Shown in pieces: positions 1 through 10,290 of a DNA stretch of 64,000 nucleotides. How positions within the stretch are numbered: the stretch's first letter is position 1; each line of letters starts with the position of its first letter. The DNA is from Diplonema papillatum. Taxonomy: Eukaryota; Euglenozoa; Diplonemea; Diplonemida; Diplonemidae. The notes below the pieces were generated by a model. That model ran no database searches, had not been told where the DNA came from, and saw only the letters and a program-made list of their open reading frames with translations. A program made the position numbers and the translations under genes. Location: contig JAPJBO010000094.1 of the NCBI GenBank assembly GCA_030068145.1, forward strand, positions 186,001 through 250,000. Reading direction: 5' to 3'.

Positions 1-300
1 GCAGGGTCAGAACCTTGTGTCTTCTTAAAACGCTCCCGCGGGGCCGATGGACCCCAAAAAAAAAATCTCTCGAATCTCTGAGTTAGGGTTTTTAGTGGGT
101 AAGTCCCGACGGAAAAACGGACAGTCCCACACTCACAAGTTTGGTCCGGCTTGTGGTCGTGCGTCATGCATTTCCCCCCTCAGTTAGGGGGAGAGGATTA
201 TTACTATAGCGGAATTTTTTCCCGCAAATTTGGCAGAGAGGTGGGTAGGTCCCTCCCCCCCCCCCCCCAGAATCTGGTGGTGAACCCACTCACATAGGGA

Positions 301-1865
301 TGCGGACGCAGGTTCCGAGCTAGCGGACGATAGCGGACGCAGTTTCCGAGCTAGCGGACGATAGCGGACGCAGTTTCCGAGCTAGCGGACGATAGCGGAC
401 GCAGTTTCCGAGCTAGCGGACGATAGCGGACGCAGTTTCCGAGCTAGCGGACGATAGCGGACGCAGTTCCCGAGCTAGCGGACGATAGCGGACGCAGTTT
501 CCGAGCTAGCGGACGATAGCGGACGCAGTTCCCGAGCTAGCGGACGATAGCGGACGCAGTTTCCGAGCTAGCGGACGATAGCGGACGCAGTTTCCGAGCT
601 AGCGGACGATAGCGGACGCAGTTTCCGAGCTAGCGGACGATAGCGGACGCAGTTCCCGAGCTAGCGGACGATAGCGGACGCAGTTTCCGAGCTAGCGGAC
701 GATAGCGGACGCAGTTTCCGAGCTAGCGGACGATAGCGGACGCAGTTTCCGAGCTAGCGGACGATAGCGGACGCAGTTTCCGAGCTAGCGGACGATAGCG
801 GACGCAGTTTCCGAGCTAGCGGACGATAGCGGACGCAGTTTCCGAGCTAGCGGACGATAGCGGACGCAGTTTCCGAGCTAGCGGACGATAGCGGACGCAG
901 TTTCCGAGCTAGCGGACGATAGCGGACGCAGTTTCCGAGCTAGCGGACGATAGCGGACGCAGTTTCCGAGCTAGCGGACGATAGCGGACGCAGTTTCCGA
1001 GCTAGCGGACGATAGCGGACGCAGTTTCCGAGCTAGCGGACGATAGCGGACGCAGTTTCCGAGCTAGCGGACGATAGCGGACGCAGTTTCCGAGCTAGCG
1101 GACGATAGCGGACGCAGTTTCCGAGCTAGCGGACGATAGCGGACGCAGTTCCCGAGCTAGCGGACGATAGCGGACGCAGTTTCCGAGCTAGCGGACGATA
1201 GCGGACGCAGTTCCCGAGCTAGCGGACGATAGCGGACGCAGTTTCCGAGCTAGCGGACGATAGCGGACGCAGTTTCCGAGCTAGCGGACGATAGCGGACG
1301 CAGTTCCCGAGCTAGCGGACGATAGCGGACGCAGTTCCCGAGCTAGCGGACGATAGCGGACGCAGTTCCCGAGCTAGCGGACGATAGCGGACGCAGTTTC
1401 CGAGCTAGCGGACGATAGCGGACGCAGTTTCCGAGCTAGCGGACGATAGCGGACGCAGTTTCCGAGCTAGCGGACGATAGCGGACGCAGTTTCCGAGCTA
1501 GCGGACGATAGCGGACGCAGTTCCCGAGCTAGCGGACGATAGCGGACGCAGTTCCCGAGCTAGCGGACGATAGCGGACGCAGTTTCCGAGCTAGCGGACG
1601 ATAGCGGACGCAGTTCCCGAGCTAGCGGACGATAGCGGACGCAGTTTCCGAGCTAGCGGACGATAGCGGACGCATTTCCGAGCTAGCGGACGATAGCGGA
1701 CGCAGTTCCCGAGCTAGCGGACGATAGCGGACGCAGTTTCCGAGCTAGCGGACGATAGCGGACGCAGTTCCCGAGCTAGCGGACGATAGCGGACGCACTT
1801 CCCGAGCTAGCGGACGATAGCGGACGCAGTTCCCGAGCTAGCGGACGATAGCGGACGCAGTTCCC
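301..1865 (+). repeat. 31-bp satellite array, left arm
   Basis: About 50 head-to-tail copies of a 31-bp unit containing GAGCTAGCGGACGATAGCGG. Variation is mostly TTTCC versus TTCCC at one site, so the copies are very uniform. No gene lies inside. Confidence 0.95.
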
Positions 1866-3655
1866 GTTCGTCCGCTAGCTCGGAAAGTGCGTCCGCTATC
1901 GTCCGCTAGCTCGGGAACTGCGTCCGCTATCGTCCGCTAGCTCGGAAACTGCGTCCGCTATCGTCCGCTAGCTCGGAAACTGCGTCCGCTATCGTCCGCT
2001 AGCTCGGAAACTGCGTCCGCTATCGTCCGCTAGCTCGGGAACTGCGTCCGCTATCGTCCGCTAGCTCGGGAACTGCGTCCGCTATCGTCCGCTAGCTCGG
2101 AAACTGCGTCCGCTATCGTCCGCTAGCTCGGAAACTGCGTCCGCTATCGTCCGCTAGCTCGGAAATTGCGCCCGCTATCGTCCGCTAGCTCGGGAACTGC
2201 GTCCGCTATCGTCCGCTAGCTCGGAAACTGCGTCCGCTATCGTCCGCTAGCTCGGAAACTGCGTCCGCTATCGTCCGCTAGCTCGGAAACTGCGTCCGCT
2301 ATCGTCCGCTAGCTCGGAAACTGCGTCCGCTATCGTCCGCTAGCTCGGAAACTGCGTCCGCTATCGTCCGCTAGCTCGGAAACTGCGTCCGCTATCGTCC
2401 GCTAGCTCGGAAACTGCGTCCGCTATCGTCCGCTAGCTCGGAAACTGCGTCCGCTATCGTCCGCTAGCTCGGAAATGCGTCCGCTATCGTCCGCTAGCTC
2501 GGAAACTGCGTCCGCTATCGTCCGCTAGCTCGGAAACTGCGTCCGCTATCGTCCGCTAGCTCGGGAACTGCGTCCGCTATCGTCCGCTAGCTCGGAAACT
2601 GCGTCCGCTATCGTCCGCTAGCTCGGAAACTGCGTCCGCTATCGTCCGCTAGCTCGGAAACTGCGTCCGCTATCGTCCGCTAGCTCGGGAAACTGCGTCC
2701 GCTATCGTCCGCTAGCTCGGAAACTGCGTCCGCTATCGTCCGCTAGCTCGGAAACTGCGTCCGCTATCGTCCGCTAGCTCGGAAACTGCGTCCGCTATCG
2801 TCCGCTAGCTCGGAAACTGCGTCCGCTATCGTCCGCTAGCTCGGAAACTGCGTCCGCTATCGTCCGCTAGCTCGGAAACTGCGTCCGCTATCGTCCGCTA
2901 GCTCGGAAACTGCGTCCGCTATCGTCCGCTAGCTCGGAAACTGCGTCCGCTATCGTCCGCTAGCTCGGAAACTGCGTCCGCTATCGTCCGCTAGCTCGGG
3001 AACTGCGTCCGCTATCGTCCGCTAGCTCGGAAACTGCGTCCGCTATCGTCCGCTAGCTCGGAAACTGCGTCCGCTATCGTCCGCTAGCTCGGAAACTGCG
3101 TCCGCTATCGTCCGCTAGCTCGGGAAATGCGTCCGCTATCGTCCGCTAGCTCGGGAAGTGCGTCCGCTATCGTCCGCTAGCTCGGAAACTGCGTCCGCTA
3201 TCGTCCGCTAGCTCGGAAACTGCGTCCGCTATCGTCCGCTAGCTCGGAAACTGCGTCCGCTATCGTCCGCTAGCTCGGAAACTGCGTCCGCTATCGTCCG
3301 CTAGCTCGGAAACTGCGTCCGCTATCGTCCGCTAGCTCGGAAACTGCGTCCGCTATCGTCCGCTAGCTCGGAAACTGCGTCCGCTATCGTCCGCTAGCTC
3401 GGAAACTGCGTCCGCTATCGTCCGCTAGCTCGGGAAATGCGTCCGCTATCGTCCGCTAGCTCGGGAAGTGCGTCCGCTATCGTCCGCTAGCTCGGAAACT
3501 GCGTCCGCTATCGTCCGCTAGCTCGGAAACTGCGTCCGCTATCGTCCGCTAGCTCGGGAACTGCGTCCGCTATCGTCCGCTAGCTCGGGAAATGCGTCCG
3601 CTATCGTCCGCTAGCTCGGGAACTGCGTCCCCTATCGTCCGCTAGCTCGGAACTT
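1866..3655 (-). repeat. 31-bp satellite array, inverted right arm
   Basis: About 58 copies of the same 31-bp unit, all in the opposite orientation to the array on its left. The switch is abrupt at about 1866, giving a 3.3-kb inverted repeat with almost no spacer. Confidence 0.95.
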
Positions 3656-4154
3656 GCACCAAGATTCTCTTGGTGCAAGTTTTCCGAAAATCTCTGAGTC
3701 GGTTTCCCAGGGGATTTGCCTGGAAAACAGAATTTTGGACTCAGGACTTCTTTGGGAAATGGATATGTAAAAATTGCAAAAATATCGAGGATTAGGAAGT
3801 TTTTGGAAAGTGCGTCGAACATCGTGGCAGCTCGGCAAGTGCTGCCGCGAGTCATCAGGAGCCGGTATCGACGATGGTGCAGCTGTAATCCAGCGTATAG
3901 AGACGTTTTTCGGGCCTGGGGTGGGTAGGTCCCTCCCCCCCCCCCCCCATTTTCGTGGGAAAAAAGTCCGCTATAGTAAAAATCCTCTCCCCCTTACCAA
4001 AAAAAAAATTTGGCAAAAAAAAAATTTGCTCAACTTCATCAAAAATTACCGCAGAGTTTGTTCCAAGATTTTAAAATTCGAAAAACCCATTTTTTTTCTG
4101 GAAATAAAATTTTGGCCATTTCCAAAAAGACACAAGGTTCTGACCCTGCATGGT

Positions 4155-4335
4155 AGAGCATTTCCATTACAAAAAACTTCGGTTAGAGTTGCAAGCCATT
4201 TTCATTGAGAAAAACTTCGGTTAGAGTCGCGTAGAGCATTTCCATTACAAAAAACTTGGTTAGAGTCGCAAGACATTTTCATTACAAAAAACTTCGGTTA
4301 GAGTCGCAAGCAATTTTCATTACAAAAAACTTCGT
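4155..4335 (-). repeat. AACCGAAG repeat, short left arm
   Basis: Four to five tandem units of about 38 bp (ACTTCGGTTAGAGTCGCAAG with an ATTACAAAA or ATTGAGAAA spacer). They are inverted relative to the longer array at 4728-5553. Confidence 0.85.
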
Positions 4336-4616
4336 GGATGTGATTGGGTGAGGTGGAGTGGAGGTGTGGGTGGGTTGTGAGTGAGGTGGATGTGAGTGGT
4401 TGGTGTGGGTGTGAGTAGTGAGGTGGATGTGATTGGGTGAGGTGGGTTGTGAGTGAGGTGGATGTGAGTAGTGTGGTGTGGGTGGTGGGGTGTGGGGTGG
4501 TGGGTTGGTGAGTGAGGTGGGTGATGTGGGAGTGGGTGTGGGGTGGGTGGTTGGGGGGTGGGTTGGTGAGTGAGGTGTGGAGTGGTGGGGTGTGGGTGGG
4601 TGGAGTGTGGTGCCAA
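4335..4616 (+). repeat. G/T-rich minisatellite
   Basis: Low-complexity stretch of GGTGGG, GTGAGTGAGG and GGTGTGG words with almost no C on the plus strand. It separates the two opposed AACCGAAG arrays. Long frames read through it on either strand (His/Pro/Thr-rich) are composition artefacts. Confidence 0.85.
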
Positions 4617-4727
4617 CACAGGTCAAACTGGATTTCTGTCTTGATCTTCCCTTCGAAGAGACACAGGCTAAACCAGGTTTCTGTCTTGAGGCCCTTTCTT
4701 TCTTTCTTTCTTTTGCGACCCTTGCGC

Positions 4728-5553
4728 AACCCTAACCGAAGTTTTCTCAATGAAAATGGCTTGCGACTCTAACCGAAGTTTTTTGTAATTGAAAATGGCT
4801 TGCGACTCTAACCGAAGTTTTCTCAATGGAAAATGGCTTGCGACTGTAACCGAAGTTTTTTGTAATGAAAATGTCTTGCGACTCTAACCGAAGTTTTTTG
4901 TAATGAAAATGGCTTGCGACTCTAACCGAAGTTTTTCTCAATGAAAATGGCTTGCGACTCTAACCGAAGTTTTTTGTAATGAAAATGGCTTGCGACTCTA
5001 ACCGAAGTTTTTTGTAATGAAAATGGCTTGCGACTCTAACCGAAGTTTTTCTCAATGGAAATGGCTTGCGACTCTAACCGAAGTTTTTTTGTAATGAAAA
5101 TGTCTTGCGACTCTAACCGAAGTTTTTTGTAATGGAAATGCTCTACGCGACTCTAACCGAAGTTTTTCTCAATGAAAATGGCTTGCGACTCTAACCGAAG
5201 TTTTTTGTAATGGAAACGCTCTACGCGACTCTAACCGAAGTTTTTCTCAATGAAAATGGCTTGCGACTCTAACCGAAGTTTTTTGTAATGGAAAATGCTC
5301 TACGCGACTCTAACCGAAGTTTTTCTCAATGAAAATGGCTTGCGACTCTAACCGAAGTTTTTTGTAATGGAAATGCTCTACGCGACTCTAACCGAAGTTT
5401 TTCTCAATGAAAATGGCTTGCGACTCTAACCGAAGTTTTTGTAATGAAATGCTCTACGCGACTCTAACCGAAGTTTTCTCAATGAAAATGGCTTGCGACT
5501 CTAACCGAAGTTTTTTGTAATGGAAATGCCTTGTGCGACTCTAACCGAAGAGC
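4728..5553 (+). repeat. AACCGAAG repeat, long right arm
   Basis: About 21 tandem units (GCGACTCTAACCGAAG followed by TTTTTTGTAATG or TTTTCTCAATG and a GGAAATG or AAAATGG spacer). They are opposite in orientation to 4155-4335. Together with the G/T-rich centre this makes another foldback-like structure. Confidence 0.9.
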
Positions 5554-5562
5554 TGCCATTGT

Positions 5563-5888
5563 GGCAGGTCTTTAGTCACAGTCGCACAAGGCATTTTACC
5601 AGGAAAATTCTTTAGTCACAGTCGCGATTGTGGCCCTTAACATTTTCACTATGAAAATCTTTAGTCACAGTCGCGATTGTGACCCTTCACATTTTCACTA
5701 TGAAAATCTTTAGTCACAGTCGCGATTGTGGCCCTTAACATTTTCACTATGAAAATCTTTAGTCACAGTCGCGATTGTGACCCTTAACATTTTCACTATG
5801 AAAATCTTTAGTCACAGTCGCGATTGTGGCCCTTAACATTTTCACTATGAGAATCTTTAGTCACAGTCGCGATTGTGACCCTTAACAT
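5563..5888 (+). repeat. 49-bp satellite array, left
   Basis: About six tandem units with the core TTTAGTCACAGTCGCGATTG followed by an ATTTTCACTATGAAAATC palindrome. The array is inverted relative to 25850-26544. Confidence 0.92.
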
Positions 5889-6155
5889 TTTGGGTCAAAA
5901 ATTTGGGTCAAAAACTTTGGGTCGAAATTTTTGGGTCAAAAATTTTGGTCAAAAATTTTGGGTCAAAAATTTTGGGTCAAAATTTTTGGGTCAAAAATTT
6001 TGGTCAAATTTTTGGTCAAAAATTTGGGTCAAAAATTTTGGGTCAAAAATTTTGGTCAAAAATTTTGGTCAAAAATTTTGGTCAAAATTTTTGGGTCAAA
6101 ATTTTTGGATCAAAATTTTGGACCCAAAATTTTGGGTTCAAAATTTTGAGTTGAA
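5888..6155 (+). repeat. GGGTCAAAATTTT minisatellite
   Basis: Roughly 20 degenerate units of TTTTGGGTCAAAAA. The same motif forms a second array at 14584-15005. Long Lys/Phe/Gly-rich frames through it are artefacts. Confidence 0.9.
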
Positions 6156-6164
6156 AGGGCAGCT

Positions 6165-6420
6165 GTTGACGTTTCCCCACCACCAGAGCCTCAAGAGGGT
6201 GGTAGTCAACAAGGCGCGTTTTTTATTTTTAGGTGGAGTGTCGAGGGCTTACGGCATTCTTGCCTGCCCCCCTAATCTCCACCCCCTCCCTTTTTTGGTT
6301 ATTTTTTTTTTTCGGGGGGAGGGCCCCATTTTTTTTTTTTTTTTTTTTTTTTGTGTTTTTTTTTTTGGTTTTCAACTTGGTGTTCAGGAACACCTCCCAT
6401 TCTAAAGTAGAATGGCATTT
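6165..6420 (-). repeat. conserved 3' flank of Merlin-like copy A
   Basis: It holds CCACCAGAGCCTCAAGAGGG, then GGTGGAGTGTCGAG and poly-T runs. A closely related block occurs at 26590-26860, where it also lies just beyond the C-terminal end of a Merlin-type relic. The block is therefore part of the element rather than host sequence. Confidence 0.7.
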
Positions 6421-6422
6421 AA

Positions 6423-6633
6423 CATGCAGGGTCAAAACCTTGTGTCTTTTTGAAAATGGCAAAAAAAAAAATTCGGAAAAAAAATGGGTTTTTTGAATTT
6501 TAAAAGTTTGGAACAAACTCTGCAGTAATTTTTGAGGAAGTTGAGCAAAATTTTTTTTTTCCAAAAAAATTTTTAGGGCTCCATCGGCCCCGCAGGAGCG
6601 TTTTAAAAAGACACAAGGTTTTGACCCTGCATG
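6423..6633. mobile_element. M1 short inverted-repeat element, complete copy 1
   Basis: 211 bp. The ends CATGCAGGGTCAAAACCTTG and their exact reverse complement form terminal inverted repeats of at least 29 bp. It is flanked by TTAA on both sides (6419-6422 and 6634-6637). No transposase is encoded, so it is a MITE-type non-autonomous DNA element. It sits between the 3' flank and the C-terminal part of Merlin relic A. Confidence 0.92.
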
Positions 6634-6731
6634 TTAAATAGGAAGGAAGGAGGGAAAAAATGACAGGAGAGTAGCAATTCAAAACAGGAAAAAATAGAAA
6701 GTAAGAGAGCTTTTGCTTGAAAAAAACAGAA

Positions 6732-7448
6732 CTACCAGAGGATGTCGTAACAAATAGGAAAGAGCGGGACACTTGGCTGTTCTGCTTCAGGGTCTTCATC
6801 AATGTCATCAATGTCATAAAGGTCATCAATATCATCAACACAATCGAGACATTGATGAGTTGCTGCTGCAACTGCAGGAACTTCTTCGACCTTTCTCCTC
6901 TTTGGCTCTTCCCCAGGGGAGCTTGATGGTGCACTGCTTGCAGCACAGATGGATCTGCTTGCATCAGCTTCCTGCAAGAGCTTTAAAGCCAACTGCAACG
7001 ACTCCACCTGCTGTTGCAATGCCACAACCCTGGGTTCCCCTTGGTTGAAGATCTCGCTGTACACCAACCGCAAAGCATCTCTACAGTTCAGCAACTTTTG
7101 TTGCAGTCCTTGCTCCCTTCATCTTGATCAATCTCTTGAGATGACCCCATGTGCCGTCTCCCTTCTGTGTGCCAGCAAGCCATTGCTGTTCACTGTAATT
7201 TTTTCTGAGGTGCACAAGCTCTGCTGAGCTGAGACCGTCAATTGCCCCACCATGGATTGAGGCAAGGATCCGCTCTTCACTCTCAACTGACAGCTCTTTA
7301 AACTCGGTGACTGTATCCACCAACTTCCACGCTGTCCGGAGCCCTGTGAACTCCTCGCGGCCGTGGTTGACCCATCCATATCGTACATTCCCTTTCTTTT
7401 CTTCACCCCAATAGAAGTTGGAAGAGGTGGGGTCAAGTCGGCTGCGGT
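6732..7448 (-). pseudogene. Merlin/IS1595-type transposase relic A, C-terminal part
   Basis: The minus-strand translation contains YGWVNHG, then GTQKGDGTWGHLK and KGARTATKV. These align with YAWVNHG, GTQAADGLWGRLK and KGARTGKKV of relic B (23732-25321). The frame is open from 7448 to about 7090, where a frameshift or stop (KVAEL-stop) separates it from the tail frame (6732-7094), which carries PKRRKVEEVP and an acidic Asp/Ile/Glu run. The other part of the gene is at 14143-14437. Element FB1 (7457-14134) separates the two, with ACGTTCCA duplicated at 7449-7456 and 14135-14142. Removing FB1 and one duplication copy brings the two parts into the same frame. The extreme N-terminus is missing, so the gene is dead. 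Confidence 0.8.
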
Positions 7449-7494
7449 ACGTTCCAGGCGGCGGTCCCGATACCGTCTCATGAGACCTTATCGA

Positions 7495-7825
7495 TACCTT
7501 TTTTGCCCATTTCTGGGTTGCGCCCTTATCTCGACCTTTTGGCCCGTTTTTGGGTTGCGCCCTTATCTCGACCTTTTGAGATGCGCCCTTATCTCTACCT
7601 TTTTGAGCTGCGCCCTTATCTCTACCTTTTTGGCCCGTTTTTGGCTTGTTCCCTTATCTCGACCTTTTTTGGGGGTTGTTCCCTTATCTCGACCTTTTTG
7701 AGGTTGCGCCCTTATCTCGACCTTTTTTGGGGGTTGCGCCCTTATCTCGACCTTTTGGGGTTGCGCCCTTATCTCGACCTTTTTTGGGGGTTGCGCCCTT
7801 ATCTCTACCTTTTTTGGGATTCTGA
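7495..7825 (-). repeat. FB1 left terminal array (about 21-25 bp units)
   Basis: About eleven copies of GCGCCCTTATCTCGACC with T- and G-rich spacers. Read on the minus strand, GGTCGAGATAAGGGCGCAAC is a diverged form of the GGTACCGATAAGGTCGCAAC unit at the other end of FB1. Confidence 0.9.
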
Positions 7826-7834
7826 CCAAATTTT

Positions 7835-8042
7835 CCCGAAATATTTTCAGGCCAAAAAAAAATCCGAAAATTTTCCAAAAATTTCGAAAAAATTTTGGGC
7901 CCAAAAAAAAAAAAATCCGAAAATTTCCGAAAATTTTTGGGCCAAAAAAAAAAATCCGAAAATTTCCGAAAATTTTTGGGCCAAAAAAAAAATCCGAAAA
8001 ATTTCCGAAAATTTTTGGGCCAAAAAAAAAAAAAAAACCCGA
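7835..8042 (+). repeat. FB1 A-rich array
   Basis: Five degenerate units of AAATCCGAAAATTT and TTTTGGGCC followed by poly-A. The equivalent array in FB2 is at 27760-28017. Confidence 0.85.
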
Positions 8043-9690
8043 AACCACCCAATCCAACTATGTACACATGAAACAGAGATCTTACGATTCAGCGAAAAAG
8101 CGAGCAAAAAAGAGTGTTTACAAACCCTGGAGGAAGTCGGAAAAAACAGTCGGCGAAAAACTTGGAAAAAAGACGGGAAAAAGACCTTCAAGTGCTCCAA
8201 GGCCAGACGATTGTAGTGTTGCAAACGAATCACAGACTTTGTACACACGAAACAGAGATCTTATGAATCAACGAAAAGCGAGCGAAAAAGAGCGTGGAAA
8301 AGTCGGAGACAGTCGGCGAAAAACTTGGAAAAAAGACGGGAAAATACGACCTTGAAGTGCTCCAAGATCAGACGACTGCATAGTGTTGCAAACGAATCGC
8401 AAACACGCTGAAGTTGGGACTCCTACACACTGAAATCAAGTGCTCCTAGGCAGACGAACTGTTAGTGTTGCGAACGAATCGCAAACACGCTGAGATCGGG
8501 ACCCCACACACTGAAATCGACTGAGAACAACCTGAGCGATCTCTCTTGATAAAAGATTCAAGCGCCGAAGGCGCAACCACCCAATCCAACTATGTACACA
8601 CGAAAACAGAGATCTTATGAATCAACGAAAAGCGAGCGAAAAAGAGCGTGTAAAACCCGGTAAAAGACGGAAAGACAGTCGGCGAAAAACTAGGAAAAAG
8701 ACGGGAAAATACGACCTTCAAGTGCTCCAAGGCCAGACGACCGCATAGTGTTGCAAACGAATCGCAAACACACTGAAGTTGGGACCCCCACACACTGAAA
8801 TCAAGTGCTCCTAGGCAGACGAACTGTTAGTGTTGCGAACGAATCGCAAACACGCTGAGATCGGGACCCCACACACTGAAATCGACTGAGAACAACCTGA
8901 GCGATCTCTCTTAATAAAAGATTCAAGCGCCGAAGGCGCAACCACCCAATCCAACTATGTACACACGAAACAGAGATCTTATGAATCAACGAAAAGCGAG
9001 CGAAAAAGAGCGTGTAAAACCCGGGAAAAGTCGGAAAGACAGTCGGCGAAAAACTAGGAAAAAGACGGGAAAATACGACCTTCAAGTGCTCCAAGGCCAG
9101 ACGACTGTATAGTGTTGCAAACGAATCGCAAACACGCTGAAGTTGGGACTCCCACACACTGAAATCAAGTGCTCCTAGGCAGACGAACTGTTAGTGTTGC
9201 GAACGAATCGCAAACACGCTGAGATCGGGACCCCACACACTGAAATCGACTGAGAAGAACCTGAGCGATCTCTCTTAATAAAGATTCAAGCGCCGAAGGC
9301 GCAAGCACCCAATCTGACTTTGTACACACGAAACAGAGATCTTATGAATCAACGAAAAGCGAGCGAAAAAGAGCGTGAAAACCCCGGGAAAAGTCGGAAA
9401 GACAGTCGGCGAAAAACTTGGAAAAAAGACGGGAAAATGCGACCTTCAAGTGCTCCAAGGCCAGACGACTGTATAGTGTTGCAAACGAATCGCAAACACG
9501 CTGAAGTTGGGACCCCCACACACTGAAATCAAGTGCTCCTAGGCAGACGAACTGTTAGTGTTGCGAACGAATCGCAAACACGCTGAGATCGGGACCCCAC
9601 ACACTGAAATCGACTGAGAAGAACCTGAGCGATCTCTCTTGATAAAAGATTCAAGCGCCGAAGGCGCAACCACCCAATCCGACCTCCACA
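8042..9690 (+). repeat. FB1 left arm: about 360-bp tandem units
   Basis: About five units start near 8060, 8241, 8594, 8958 and 9322, each with GTACACACGAAACAGAGATC. Each unit also has an internal half-unit duplication (GTGTTGCAAACGAATCGCAA and GTGTTGCGAACGAATCGCAA) and a GCGCC-GAA-GGCGC mini-hairpin. Short Lys/Arg- or Ser-rich frames that recur per unit are not supported as genes. Confidence 0.92.
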
Positions 9691-10290
9691 CTGAACAGCG
9701 ATCTCACAAGTGCTTTGCTGCTGGAGACCGAATGGATGTTGGGCAAGCACTGATGCGGTGCCCGAGTATCCGCAAGACGTATTGTTCAGCGGGAGTTGAG
9801 AGTCTCTGCCAAGGTGCTAGCCGCCGCCGTGGGCCAAGCGATCAAAAAGAACCAGCGACACAACCTGTTAACACTCGCAGGCGGTCGCACCCACCAGCCA
9901 GAACGCCCCCGGCTGCGCCATCATCGACGCAATCATCATCGTTTACGACAAGGCCGCGTCGTTGTAGGCGCACGGCACCAACAACGTAATGATTCTCTCT
10001 CTGATGACAGCCACACATATAGGTGGATGGGGAGACAAAGAAATACATAGTTACTTACTTTCCACACTTTTGTTCTTGTTGCGCAGCCAGCTACGATGAA
10101 GCAGGACAAACCGGATTTGTAGGCTACAAGTGCTGTTCCAATCCATTCGCTTGGAGGATGGTAAACCAACCCCAACTCCACCACACAGGAATGTTAACAG
10201 AGAAAACACCACATCGCAAACAGCGCTGGCGAAGGAGTCTTGTGGCAGATACAGGTACTATTTTGACTTCTTCCGGTTTTTCACGCTCTT
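9690..10290. other. FB1 core between the opposed arms
   Basis: Single-copy within FB1 but conserved in FB2 at about 30385-30985. A frame around GGRTHQPERPRLRHHRR and SDDSHTYRWMGRQ is recognisable in both copies. The copies differ by one A in a poly-A run near 9845, which shifts the upstream frame. It may be a relic of coding sequence; no family is recognised. Confidence 0.5.

Larger units (their letters stand above)
1..4152. mobile_element. M1 element split by a satellite-armed insert
   Basis: Positions 1-60 match the left half of the short inverted-repeat family M1 (GCAGGGTC.. start, then the GCGGGGCCGATGG motif). Positions 4014-4152 match its right half and end GACCCTGCATG. Between them lies about 3.9 kb of other DNA. 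That insert has its own inverted ends: 183-223 and 3957-3997 are inverted copies over 41 bp with three mismatches. It also contains a poly-C tract present in the same orientation on both sides (about 242-269 and 3922-3949) and two opposed satellite arrays. I read it as an M1 copy interrupted by a foldback-like element. The left end of the M1 copy may extend before base 1. The exact insertion point and any target duplication are not clear. Confidence 0.6.

Noticed and set aside
301-3655. CRISPR array
   Set aside because: The 31-bp units are contiguous with no unique spacers, the arrays invert midway, and no cas genes are present.
7503-8248. Long frames over the FB1 terminal and A-rich arrays
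   Set aside because: Translations are pure repeat (RPYLDLF, NFWAKKK) and differ between FB1 and FB2 in frame.
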